From contig JAFGCA010000759.1 in NCBI GenBank assembly GCA_016932895.1, positions 1-62,217 on the forward strand: DNA of 62,217 nt. Direction: 5' to 3'. Source of the stretch: Sedimentisphaerales bacterium. GTDB lineage: Bacteria > Planctomycetota > Phycisphaerae > Sedimentisphaerales > SG8-4. The translations under genes and the position numbers were made by a program. The notes beneath the pieces were generated by a model, which had not been told where the DNA came from, did not search any database, and saw nothing but the letters and a program-made list of their open reading frames with translations. This document shows positions 36,622 to 45,000 of this stretch, in pieces; positions within the stretch are counted from its first letter, which is position 1; the number at the start of each line of letters is the position of its first letter.

Positions 36622-37560
36622 GTGGGTGGCAAGCGATGTGTCGCAGATACGAAAAGCAGCTTTTGCGCGTATCTCGAGACGATTTCCGACAAGAAGATTT
36701 TTTTCGAACCGCTACAAGGCAATAATGGCGATCGTCTAATACTAATGGGTGCGGAATGGGCGCTCGAGAAGAGCGGGTGCAAACGGGCAGAGGATGCACA
36801 ATCGGCAGATGTCATTCTGCTGAACGGCAGTGGGGGGATGAATGATATCTGGCACTTCGGACTGAATCGACTCGAATCGTACCGAACCGACTATCCAGAC
36901 TTGCCAATCATTGTTGGACCAAGCACGTATCGGTTCCAGGGTGATCAATTCAAGAGGATCTGCGAGATCAACCAGACTCCTTTGATGTTCTTCACTCGCG
37001 ACCGCGCGAGCATCGACGTCATACGTCAACAGTGTGCCGATGCGCACATTGAGGTTGTGCCAAGTCACGATTTGGCGTTTGAACTTGACGACAGTGATTT
37101 CATCCGGGATCTCCGGGCAAACGTGCGGGAGAAACACGTTCTGATCGTCAAACGCGGTGATCGAGAATCGTTGGGGAGAGGAGTTGTGACCAGAGTGAAG
37201 GGGAGCTGGTTTCCCAAGAAACTACGTTCACCTCTGTCCAGGATTCGAAACAGATTGCTTTCTTTCAAACGGCGAGATGTATACAAGTCGATCATGGCCG
37301 ATTACGGCGTTGCCAAGACCATCCCCGTGGTGAATCAGGATGTCTCTACTGAAGTGCCTTTTTCTGAATTCGTTGCGGCCATACGCGATTCGACACTGGT
37401 CATTACAGACCGATTGCATGTGGGAGTTTTGGCTCATATGCTCAACAAATGGACCGTTCTCATGCCGGCTTCTTTCGGGAAGATCGAAGGTGTGCACGAG
37501 ATGAGCATGTCAGGTCCGAATTCGCGGACGGTTGTATATGCCGGGGAGTCCAGGTCGTGA
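36622..37560 (+). CDS. Polysaccharide pyruvyl transferase family protein
   Basis: The product is 312 residues from GTG 36622, with GGGAGGTGAG about 8 nt upstream. FFEPLQGNNGDRLILMGA is the N-terminal GNxGD-type loop of the family, LLNGSGGMND comes next, and STLVITDRLHVGVLAHML is the hallmark C-terminal motif with Asp-Arg-Leu-His. Characterised members transfer pyruvate from phosphoenolpyruvate to make acidic ketals on exopolysaccharide, but some members of this fold have other roles. Its place inside the glycosyltransferase run supports polysaccharide modification. A 222-nt spacer without recognised features precedes it. Confidence 0.8.
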   Translation: MGGKRCVADTKSSFCAYLETISDKKIFFEPLQGNNGDRLILMGAEWALEKSGCKRAEDAQSADVILLNGSGGMNDIWHFGLNRLESYRTDYPDLPIIVGPSTYRFQGDQFKRICEINQTPLMFFTRDRASIDVIRQQCADAHIEVVPSHDLAFELDDSDFIRDLRANVREKHVLIVKRGDRESLGRGVVTRVKGSWFPKKLRSPLSRIRNRLLSFKRRDVYKSIMADYGVAKTIPVVNQDVSTEVPFSEFVAAIRDSTLVITDRLHVGVLAHMLNKWTVLMPASFGKIEGVHEMSMSGPNSRTVVYAGESRS

Positions 37561-37682
37561 TGTCCTCATTGGCCCGTAGCGATTCGCAATTTGTCGCCTA
37601 TCTGCGAGGAACGTCTTGACGGGGGATGAAAGATTGACGTGGCCTCGTTTTGATTGCATCGTGAGGTTGAAAAACCCTTGAG

Positions 37683-38339
37683 ATGAGAAGATCCGGCGAG
37701 ACATCGAACGATGCGGGTGACGTGCCGGCATACTATGGTCGCTTCAGAAGCGATATTGTGGAGAATGTGCCGGACGACGCCCGGCGGATTCTCTCCGTTG
37801 GCTGTGCCTCAGGAAGAACGGAGGCAGAGTTCGTGCAACGGGGCGTCCGTGTGGTGGGCATCGAGATCAACCCGGAAGCGGCCGAACGGGCCCGGCAGCG
37901 GGGGCTGCACGTTCTGGAAGGCGATGTGTCGAGCATTGATGTTGGCACCGAAGACGGGCCGTATGATTGCCTGATTTATGCCGACGTCCTCGAGCATTTG
38001 ACGGATCCCGTTGGTGTGTTGCGCCGCCACGTAGAGCACCTGCGAAGCGGCGGGACTGTCATCGTCAGCGTGCCCAACTTTCGGCATTACCAAGTCTTCG
38101 CCCAGTTGTTCGTTCGTGGGTACATACGGTACTCGGATGCGGGCGTGCTGGATCGGACGCATTTGAGGATTACGACCCGCAAGATGGTAGTGCAATGGTT
38201 CAATGAGGTAGGCCTGATTCCCGCATCGTGGAAATATCAGATGCTCGGCCGCAGGAACAAGCTGCTTTCCGCATGCCTGCTCGGCATGGCCAAGGAGTTC
38301 ATCGCGCACATCGTCATTTGCGTTGGCAGGAAGCCCTGA
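37683..38339 (+). CDS. SAM-dependent methyltransferase
   Basis: The product is 218 residues. RRILSVGCASGRTEAEF is the glycine-rich SAM motif I, VVGIEINPEAAERAR has the acidic residue that binds the ribose, and YDCLIYADVLEHLTDP is motif IV of the Methyltransf_11/23 group. The region RTHLRITTRKMVVQWF is typical of enzymes in O-antigen and capsule loci. It probably methylates a sugar of the polysaccharide or a lipid-linked intermediate. The ribosome site is poor and the start is chosen as the first ATG. The polymerase gene follows 5 nt after its stop. Confidence 0.8.
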   Translation: MRRSGETSNDAGDVPAYYGRFRSDIVENVPDDARRILSVGCASGRTEAEFVQRGVRVVGIEINPEAAERARQRGLHVLEGDVSSIDVGTEDGPYDCLIYADVLEHLTDPVGVLRRHVEHLRSGGTVIVSVPNFRHYQVFAQLFVRGYIRYSDAGVLDRTHLRITTRKMVVQWFNEVGLIPASWKYQMLGRRNKLLSACLLGMAKEFIAHIVICVGRKP

Positions 38340-38344
38340 GGCGT

Positions 38345-39697
38345 ATGCTCACAATACTCATCGCAATCATAGCTTCTCTACTGGTGGCGTCGGTTCGCCC
38401 TGTCATCGGCCTGATTGTGTACGTCGTGTTGTCGATGTGGTATCCGTACGCGGTGGGCACGGTGAGCGTAGGGACGATTGACTTCTCCGTCGGCAGGATT
38501 GTGATACTGGTGTTGCTGACAAAGGTCCTCTTTGGAACAAAACTGACGCAAGAGTTCAAGGTCATATGGCTGGACAGGCTGGTGGTTCTTCTGTTCGCCG
38601 CCGAACTGGTGGCCGGTGTAACGAATGTGGAGTTAGGCAAACTGTTGGAGAACCGGTCGGGTGATTTCTTCGATATGGCTCTGCCGTACTTTGCCGTGAG
38701 GTTAATCCTCAAGAGCAAACAGGATTATCTTACCTTGTTGAAGGCAGTCGGCTGGTCCGCGGCGTTGCTGGCGTTTTTCGGTGTCTTTGAGTCTTTGACC
38801 GGGAATAATCTGCTCAAATTCGGACGGCCTCTGCCGATCCCTGATACGCGGTTGACATACTTTCATCGGGCCCAGACGACCTTTCGTCAGACGATCTACT
38901 ACGGCGCATTCTCGGCGATGATCGGCGCCTTGTGCGCGGGCCTTACCAAACACGTCGGCGGATACAAGGGACTGTATAAGTTTCTGGTCATCATGATGTT
39001 TCTGGGGACGTTCTGCACGATGTCGAGTGGATCACTCCTGGCCTTGATCGGAAGCTTGTCTTTCATGGCCTTCTACAAATACCGGCACTACTGGAAGCAG
39101 GCCTTGGTTGTGATCGCCATAATGTGTGTGATCGTGGAGATTGTCAGCAACCGGCACTTCTATGACGTCATCGACCGTTTCGCGTTCAACGCGGGAACCT
39201 CCTGGTACCGGGGCCGGCTCTTTGAGGTAGCGATACTCGAGGGTGGGATGTCGGGGCACTGGATCACCGGATACGGGTTCGAGGACCCCGGGTGGGGCGC
39301 TCTGATCGACGGAAACCGGACGGATATCGTGAATCAGTACATCCTGCAATTGTGCAAGTACGGCCTGGTAGGATGTATCCCATTTTGCGCGATCATTATA
39401 GTCGCGATCAAACGTCTCTTCTCGGGTTTCTGGAAAATCCCCGATGATGGAGACCGATGGTTGATATGGTGCATCGGGGCCAGTCTCTTCGGTGTGCTGC
39501 TCATGTTCAATTCGGTGGCGCTCTTCGGTACGCCGATGATTATGCTCTATATTGTGTTTGCGTTATGCGCGAACTCTGCGCAGATCGTCTCGGCGAAACA
39601 ACTCCATGCCCCAAGACGCCGTGTTCACAAAGGGGCCTATTTGTCACGCGACCTGGCCCCATCCGGGGCAGGATCCAAAGGAACGCCGGTAGTGTGA
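38345..39697 (+). CDS. O-antigen polymerase/ligase-like membrane protein (Wzy/WaaL family)
   Basis: From ATG 38345 (TGAGG just upstream) the product is 450 residues with about 11 membrane helices. The large periplasmic loop (SWYRGRLFEVAILEGGMSGHW followed by GFEDPGWGALIDGNRTDIVNQY, given as SWYRGRLFEVAIL and DNQ-like HNXX-box region) resembles the Wzy_C/O-antigen ligase domain, where the Arg and the Asn-xx-Ile/Leu segment matter. It would polymerise repeat units or ligate glycan on the periplasmic face. Subfamily assignment between polymerase and ligase is not possible by eye; the locus context (flippase, chain-length kinase) favours a polymerase. Confidence 0.8.
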   Translation: MLTILIAIIASLLVASVRPVIGLIVYVVLSMWYPYAVGTVSVGTIDFSVGRIVILVLLTKVLFGTKLTQEFKVIWLDRLVVLLFAAELVAGVTNVELGKLLENRSGDFFDMALPYFAVRLILKSKQDYLTLLKAVGWSAALLAFFGVFESLTGNNLLKFGRPLPIPDTRLTYFHRAQTTFRQTIYYGAFSAMIGALCAGLTKHVGGYKGLYKFLVIMMFLGTFCTMSSGSLLALIGSLSFMAFYKYRHYWKQALVVIAIMCVIVEIVSNRHFYDVIDRFAFNAGTSWYRGRLFEVAILEGGMSGHWITGYGFEDPGWGALIDGNRTDIVNQYILQLCKYGLVGCIPFCAIIIVAIKRLFSGFWKIPDDGDRWLIWCIGASLFGVLLMFNSVALFGTPMIMLYIVFALCANSAQIVSAKQLHAPRRRVHKGAYLSRDLAPSGAGSKGTPVV

Positions 39698-39793
39698 ACT
39701 GGACATTAGGGAGGCACGTGGTTTGAGCTTTTCGGCGCGCAAAGCCATGTGTCTCGTTGAGAAGTGATTGAAAAGCTGGAAGACGTGTGAATA

Positions 39794-40855
39794 GTGAGAG
39801 CAAAAAAGGTGAATTATGACGTTGTCATCGCTACGAAGAATCGGCCGGAGGCGCTTAAGATCTCGGTGCCTCTGATTCTGGGGCAGAACGTATTGCCTGC
39901 GAAGCTGATCGTCGTCGATTGCAGTGATGACCATGCGTTGATTCGTGAGACCGTAAAAGAGCTTGTCGGGGATGCCGTTCCTCTGACGGTTGTGCATACC
40001 GAGCCGAACCTGCCGCAACAACGCAATACAGGGCTCGAGCATGTGGAGTCGGAAGTGGTTGCCTTTCCCGATGACGATTCTCTCTGGTGGCCGGGGGTAG
40101 CTGAGGCGATTCTGCGCGTCTATCAACGCGACCGACAACGTGAGATCGGAGGCGTTTGCGCCACGTGGGCGACGAATCCGCCGCCGCAGGCCAATCTTTC
40201 GGAAAACCGGAAGTATCGAATGACGCGAACGGATCGAATCAAGCAGAAGATCGGGGGCTGGCGGCATCGATTCGAAGATTTTGTCTGCCCCAATCCACTG
40301 TACGTCCATGGACGAACGCAGTGGACGCATCTGGCTATACCAGAGTGGCTCAGTGAAGTGAATGCGGTTCCGATTGAATACATGAACGGTTTGTGTATGA
40401 CGTTTCGGACCGAGACCCTGCGCAGATACGGCTTCGACGCCGATTTGGGCGCGCACGTCGGTTGGGCCCCTTGTGAGGACGTTGCTGCGAGTTTTGCGGT
40501 GATACAGGAGTTTCCGGTTGTCCGCGCATGCGATGCCATGGTATGTCACTATACGTTTCCGTCCCCGCGCAGCGGGGGGTTTCGCGCAGGCTTTATTACC
40601 CAGTTGAATCGGGCTTATGTATTGTGCCGCTACGCGTTTCCCGGCTCGCCCGCGCGGAAGGCCCTTCGCCGGTTTGCGCGCTACAAGACGATGCAGTATG
40701 CACTGGGGTGTCGTTCTTCGTATGGACGCGCCCGCCTGGGAGGGCACGTCAGAGCATTGTCTCACATGAAGCGATTTCTGGATTTGCCGGCAAACGCACT
40801 GCGCGATTCGTATCTTGAAACGTGCCAGCAGGTTCTGGGCAATGATCGCGCGTAA
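39794..40855 (+). CDS. Family 2 glycosyltransferase
   Basis: The product is 353 residues. YDVVIATKNRPEALKISVP is the nucleotide-binding start of a GT-A fold, IVVDCSDDHAL and PQQRNTGLEH follow the family pattern, and FPDDDSLWWPG is the metal-binding DxD region. GTG 39794 is the longest start; GTG 39809 (AAAAAAGG upstream) is also plausible. The C-terminal third is rich in Arg and aromatic residues and has no membrane helix. It would add a sugar to the growing lipid-linked repeat unit; donor and acceptor are unknown. Confidence 0.83.
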   Translation: MRAKKVNYDVVIATKNRPEALKISVPLILGQNVLPAKLIVVDCSDDHALIRETVKELVGDAVPLTVVHTEPNLPQQRNTGLEHVESEVVAFPDDDSLWWPGVAEAILRVYQRDRQREIGGVCATWATNPPPQANLSENRKYRMTRTDRIKQKIGGWRHRFEDFVCPNPLYVHGRTQWTHLAIPEWLSEVNAVPIEYMNGLCMTFRTETLRRYGFDADLGAHVGWAPCEDVAASFAVIQEFPVVRACDAMVCHYTFPSPRSGGFRAGFITQLNRAYVLCRYAFPGSPARKALRRFARYKTMQYALGCRSSYGRARLGGHVRALSHMKRFLDLPANALRDSYLETCQQVLGNDRA

Positions 40856-40862
40856 GGAGCGG

Positions 40863-41969
40863 ATGCATTTGGAGAAAGTGCTTGTCTGCGACTGGCTCGA
40901 CCAGTACGGGGGGGCGGAAAGAGTCATCAAGAGTCTCTGTGAGATTCTCCACCCGGATCGGACTTTTGCCATGATTAGTGTAATGAAACCTGCCGATCTG
41001 GAACTGATGGGGTTCGCCGATACGAAGATAGAAGAGACGTTTCTTCGGTGTTTCGGCAAGAAGTTTCGGTGTGCGGTGCCCTTGTTTCCGGCGGCGGTGA
41101 GAAGCATCAGCAGGAAGCTCCCGCGCAATTGTCTGATTGTGTCGTCCTCCCACTGTGTCGCTAAAGGGGTGACATCGGAAGGTTCCCTGCATATCTGCTA
41201 TGTGCAGGCACGGAATATGAAATACATCTGGGAGGAGAAGGACCAATATCTTCACGGTCTGAAGAGGATTGCAAATCTGTGGACTCCGTATTTGAGGCGA
41301 TACGACGTGCGCTCCGCCCGGTTGCCGGACCATCTCGTGGCTAATTCACAGTATGTAGCCGACTGGATGCGCGCCAGGTACGGCCGCAGCAGCACCGTTA
41401 TTTACCCACCAGTGGAAATCACCAGATTCTGTCCCGAGTCTGTGAAGGATGATTACTTCATCTACACGGGCAGGCTTGAGCCCTACAAACGAATTGATCT
41501 GGTTGTCAGGACATTCAATGAGCTCAAGAAGAGGCTGATTGTTGTGGGGGAAGGGTCCAGGAGACGATACCTGGAGTCGATCGCCGGCAACCAAGTGGAG
41601 TTCTTGGGTTATCAGCGCCCGGACGTCATCGCCTCTCTGTTGGCCAAGGCGAGGGCATTTTTAATGCCGAACGCAGAGGATTTTGGCATTGCTCCGGTTG
41701 AGGCGATGGCGTCCGGGACTCCGGTCATCGCGTACGCAGGGGGCGGAGCGATGGAAACCATCATTGACGGTGTGACCGGCGTTCTTTTTTCCGAACAGAC
41801 GGTCGACGGGCTGAAGCAAGGGGTGCAGAGATTCATGGAGGTCGAGCCCCGATTTGACGCTGCCGCCATTCGCGAACACGCAGAGGCCTTTAGCGAAGAC
41901 GTGTTCAAGGTGAAGATGGCCCGGTTCATTGAGGAACGTCTGCAGGAATCGAGCCTCGTTCATGATTGA
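40863..41969 (+). CDS. Family 4 glycosyltransferase
   Basis: From ATG 40863 (AAGGAG directly upstream) the product is 368 residues; the frame overlaps the previous gene if a start at 40815 is used. CDWLDQYGGAERVI is the N-terminal GG loop of GT4, FIYTGRLEPYKRIDLVV opens the C-terminal Rossmann domain, and PNAEDFGIAPVEAMASGTPVIA carries the conserved E-x7-E pair that binds the donor nucleotide sugar. This retaining GT-B enzyme acts in the cytoplasm on lipid-linked intermediates. Its stop overlaps the start of the next gene by 8 nt. Confidence 0.87.
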   Translation: MHLEKVLVCDWLDQYGGAERVIKSLCEILHPDRTFAMISVMKPADLELMGFADTKIEETFLRCFGKKFRCAVPLFPAAVRSISRKLPRNCLIVSSSHCVAKGVTSEGSLHICYVQARNMKYIWEEKDQYLHGLKRIANLWTPYLRRYDVRSARLPDHLVANSQYVADWMRARYGRSSTVIYPPVEITRFCPESVKDDYFIYTGRLEPYKRIDLVVRTFNELKKRLIVVGEGSRRRYLESIAGNQVEFLGYQRPDVIASLLAKARAFLMPNAEDFGIAPVEAMASGTPVIAYAGGGAMETIIDGVTGVLFSEQTVDGLKQGVQRFMEVEPRFDAAAIREHAEAFSEDVFKVKMARFIEERLQESSLVHD

Positions 41970-42909
41970 TGTGTTTGTCGTCATTGTCAGTTATAATACG
42001 CGCGAATTGCTTCGTGATTGTCTTCGGTCCGTATTTGACCAATCCAAGGAGATCACCGTTGAGGCGATTGTGGTTGACAACGCGTCGCAGGACGAGTCGC
42101 AGTTGATGGTAAAAACGGAGTTTCCCTTCGTTACACTTCTGGAGAACACGCAGAACCTTGGTTTTGCGAGAGCGAACAACCTTGGCATCCGGGCATCCAA
42201 GGGACGTTACGTTGCCCTGATCAACAGCGACGTAATCGTACTCGAAGGCTGTCTGCCGCGTCTGGTTCGTTTCATGGACACGCACCCGGCCGTGGGGATG
42301 GCTGGCCCGAGGATCCTGAATGCGGATCGGTCCCTCCAGCCGTCTTGCCGGACGTTTCCGTCACTGTGGAACAACTTCTCGCAAGCGATTGGCTTGAGTC
42401 GGTTGTTTCCGCGGTCCAGTTTCTTTGGTGATTGGTCTATGAAGTATTGGGCGCATGACACCGCGCGCGAGGTGGACGCGCTTAGTGGCTGTTTCTGGAT
42501 GTTGCGGCAAAAGGCGCTGGATGAGGTCGGTCTTCTTGATGAGCGTTTCTTCATGTACGGCGAAGACCTCGACTGGTGTCGGCGGTTTCATGATGCAGGC
42601 TGGGGTGTGCATTTCTTCCCCGAAGCACAGGCCGTTCATTTTGGCGGAGCCAGTTCTGCCATCGCTCCTGTGAAATTCTTTCTGGAAATGCAGAAGGCCG
42701 ACTTGCAGTACTGGAAGAAGCACCATGGTCGATTCAGACAAATCTGCTATGCCGTGATCATCTTCCTGCGGCACGCGACTCGACTTCTCGGCTTGGGGAT
42801 CGCTTGCCTGGTATGTCCGAAGCGCAAGCCGCAAGTGGCGCAGAAGATTCGAAACAGTTGGGCTTGTATTCAGTGGTTGTTACGCTTACGAAAAGTGGAA
42901 TCGGAGTAG
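41962..42909 (+). CDS. Family 2 glycosyltransferase, rhamnosyltransferase-like (WbbL type)
   Basis: The product is 315 residues from ATG 41962, overlapping the previous stop (ATGATTGA). FVVIVSYNTRELLRDCLRS, AIVVDNASQD and NLGFARANNLGI are typical of the WbbL/GT2 group, ALINSDVIV supplies the DxD-like site and FFMYGEDLDWCRR is the acceptor-side ED motif. WbbL itself adds rhamnose from dTDP-rhamnose, but this subfamily has several donors, so the sugar is not certain. A C-terminal hydrophobic helix around residue 275 may bind the membrane. Confidence 0.86.
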   Translation: MIDVFVVIVSYNTRELLRDCLRSVFDQSKEITVEAIVVDNASQDESQLMVKTEFPFVTLLENTQNLGFARANNLGIRASKGRYVALINSDVIVLEGCLPRLVRFMDTHPAVGMAGPRILNADRSLQPSCRTFPSLWNNFSQAIGLSRLFPRSSFFGDWSMKYWAHDTAREVDALSGCFWMLRQKALDEVGLLDERFFMYGEDLDWCRRFHDAGWGVHFFPEAQAVHFGGASSAIAPVKFFLEMQKADLQYWKKHHGRFRQICYAVIIFLRHATRLLGLGIACLVCPKRKPQVAQKIRNSWACIQWLLRLRKVESE

Positions 42910-42913
42910 CCGG

Positions 42914-43804
42914 GTGAGCAAGCAGCCACGCTATATTTTGATAACGCCGGCGCATAACGAAGGCGAGTACCTCGAGCAGCTCATCAAAAGCGTCTTGGCG
43001 CAAACCATTCGGCCCGCTGCATGGATCATAGTGGATGATGCGTCGACCGACAGGACCGCAGAAATCGCGAAGGCCTATTGTGAGCAATACGATTTTATCC
43101 GCTATCATCGGATAGAACCGAACAGCCTGGTCACCTACTACAGCCGAAGGACGCACGTTTGGCTGCGGGGATTTGAACAGACCAAGCAGGACCAGTACGA
43201 CTTTGTTGGAGCGTTGGATGCTGACATTACTCTGCCTCCGGATTACTATGAGAACATTCTGCACCGCTTCGAGCAGGATCCCCAACTGGGTATTGCCACA
43301 GGTGTCTACGCAGAGATGCTCAACGGTGAAGTGGCCCCCGTAGCCCGCCGCCACCAAGACAGCACGCCCGGAGGACTCCAGCTGTTTCGCCGCCAATGCT
43401 ATGAAGGCATTGGTGGCTACATACCGCTGGACTATGGGGGAGACGACTCGCTGGCCGGCATAATGGCTCGCATGAAGGGCTGGAGAACCCGGTGCTTTCC
43501 GCAATACGTGGCCGTCCATCATCGCCCCGTGGGCCAACGAGGCAAAGGAGCTCTGCGCGCCAAATTTCGACAGGGCCTCGCTGATCGGCAGTTAGGCAGC
43601 CATTTCTTGTTCATGACAGCCAAGTGGTGCAGACGGATATTCCTTGAAAGGCCGATCTTTCTGAGCAGTACCGCCAGGCTGGCAGGCTATCTGTGGGGAG
43701 GCGTAACGCTACAAAGGAGCGGCGTTTCAAGAGATGTCGTCCGTTTCTATAGGCGGGAGCAACTGCGGCGGGTGCTTCCTTTTGTACCCATAAGAGACGC
43801 GTGA
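42914..43804 (+). CDS. Family 2 glycosyltransferase
   Basis: The product is 296 residues from GTG 42914, 4 nt after the previous stop. YILITPAHNEGEYLEQLI and WIIVDDASTDRTAEIA are the standard GT2 opening, GALDADITLPPDYYE is the DxD site, and GGYIPLDYGGDDSLAG is the later acceptor/catalytic region. It lies in an unbroken run of four glycosyltransferases, so the repeat unit probably holds at least five sugars counting the phosphoglycosyltransferase and PssD/E steps. The substrate is unknown. Confidence 0.85.
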   Translation: MSKQPRYILITPAHNEGEYLEQLIKSVLAQTIRPAAWIIVDDASTDRTAEIAKAYCEQYDFIRYHRIEPNSLVTYYSRRTHVWLRGFEQTKQDQYDFVGALDADITLPPDYYENILHRFEQDPQLGIATGVYAEMLNGEVAPVARRHQDSTPGGLQLFRRQCYEGIGGYIPLDYGGDDSLAGIMARMKGWRTRCFPQYVAVHHRPVGQRGKGALRAKFRQGLADRQLGSHFLFMTAKWCRRIFLERPIFLSSTARLAGYLWGGVTLQRSGVSRDVVRFYRREQLRRVLPFVPIRDA

Positions 43805-43817
43805 GCCAGAAGCGTTC

Positions 43818-44294
43818 GTGAGCAATAGCGTGAAAGAAAAACGTTTCAAAATATGTATTGCGTGTTGTCCAGGCGGACACATGGTTCAGGCAAAACACCT
43901 GGCCTGCGTCTATGAGAAATACGATCACTTCTATGTGACTTATCCAGGCGGCGTCGCTGAGGGAATGAGACAGGTATCTCGGGTGCGGACCGTGCCTGAC
44001 GTCTTGCGGTCTCGTCCCCTCTCATGGTTCAAGGGGATCATCGTATCGCTCTATGTGGCGGGCAGTGAAAGGCCCGACATCGTCATTACAACCGGGGCCG
44101 GGGCGGTTGTATTCTTCTGCATCTTTGCCAAAATGCTTGGCGCCAAACTTATATTCATTGAGAGTATGGCGAAGGTCAAGACGCCGACCTTGACGGCGAG
44201 GTTCATGTATCCACTGGCGGATTTGTTTCTTGTCCAGTGGCCGAATCTGCTTCCTTACTTTCCGCGTGCCAAGTACTACGGGAGGTTGCTTTGA
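43818..44294 (+). CDS. PssD/Alg14-like glycosyltransferase subunit
   Basis: The product is 158 residues. CIACCPGGHMVQAKHL is the N-terminal GGH loop of the Alg14/PssD family, VTTGAG-like IVITTGAGAVVFF and KLIFIESMAKVKTPTLT are further hallmarks. Alg14/PssD is the membrane-anchoring acceptor-binding half of a split GT28-type enzyme; its partner with the donor site is the next gene. Here the two halves are separate, as in rhizobial pssD/pssE. GTG 43818 is the start and the stop overlaps the next start by 4 nt. Confidence 0.87.
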   Translation: MSNSVKEKRFKICIACCPGGHMVQAKHLACVYEKYDHFYVTYPGGVAEGMRQVSRVRTVPDVLRSRPLSWFKGIIVSLYVAGSERPDIVITTGAGAVVFFCIFAKMLGAKLIFIESMAKVKTPTLTARFMYPLADLFLVQWPNLLPYFPRAKYYGRLL

Positions 44295-44785
44295 TATTCC
44301 TTACGATCGGCAGTTGGCACAAAGGATTCGATCGACTGGTTAAGGCCGTCGACGAGTTGAAGGGGCAAGGTGTCATCACCGATCCGGTAGTCGCCCAACT
44401 GGGAGGTAGCGGCTATCAGCCAGCCAACTTGGACGCGGCGGCGTATTATTCACCGGAGGATTTTGTACGGATCATCGGCGAAGCTCGCATCGTTATTGCT
44501 CACGCGGGAATGGGAACAATAATCGAAGCCCTGAATCTGCGTAAGCCCGTGGTCGTTGTGCCTCGCAAGGCCACGCTTGGGGAAGCCAACACCGATCATC
44601 AATTCGACACGGCAGAACAATTGGAGGCCGAAGGCAAAGTCCTGGTGGCCTACGAGGTCGATGATTTGCCCGATATGTTGCAGCGAGCCGAGAGTTTTGT
44701 CGTGCCGGGCTGCGCAGTCTCGCCCGAGCTACTGGATTCGGTGGGGACTTTTATCGAGGCGGTGCGCAAGCAACGATACGGATAA
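44291..44785 (+). CDS. PssE/Alg13-like glycosyltransferase catalytic subunit
   Basis: I take a TTG start at 44291 because GGAGG lies 5 nt upstream and TTGA overlaps the previous stop, giving 164 residues beginning LIFLTIGSWHKGFDRLV; longer starts inside the previous gene lack support. QLGGSGYQP and IVIAHAGMGTIIEALNLRKPVVVVPR form the GT28 C-terminal domain that holds the UDP-sugar. PssE/Alg13 needs PssD/Alg14 to reach the membrane. The pair commonly adds GlcA or GlcNAc-type sugars, which would fit the dehydrogenase at 27661. Confidence 0.88.
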   Translation: MIFLTIGSWHKGFDRLVKAVDELKGQGVITDPVVAQLGGSGYQPANLDAAAYYSPEDFVRIIGEARIVIAHAGMGTIIEALNLRKPVVVVPRKATLGEANTDHQFDTAEQLEAEGKVLVAYEVDDLPDMLQRAESFVVPGCAVSPELLDSVGTFIEAVRKQRYG

Positions 44786-45000
44786 ACATGATTCTACTGA
44801 GGGTAAGCTCTGTTTTGGCGCGTCGTCGAAGCAGAACGACGTTTGGCAAGAAATGATGGTGACGTTGGCATTGGCCCTCAAGGAGCGTTTTATGCCTGGC
44901 TGGGCGTCAGGCAGGGCTGTCACAGGGCTTCGGGCCATGCCGGCAGTGTTTTAGAAACGCCCAAAGTCACTGGCCTGCAATCAAGTAATGTGGATCGATC

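Noticed and set aside
39644..41128. 494-codon minus-strand frame across two glycosyltransferase genes
   Set aside because: It spans the junction of two well-supported plus-strand genes and shows no domain.
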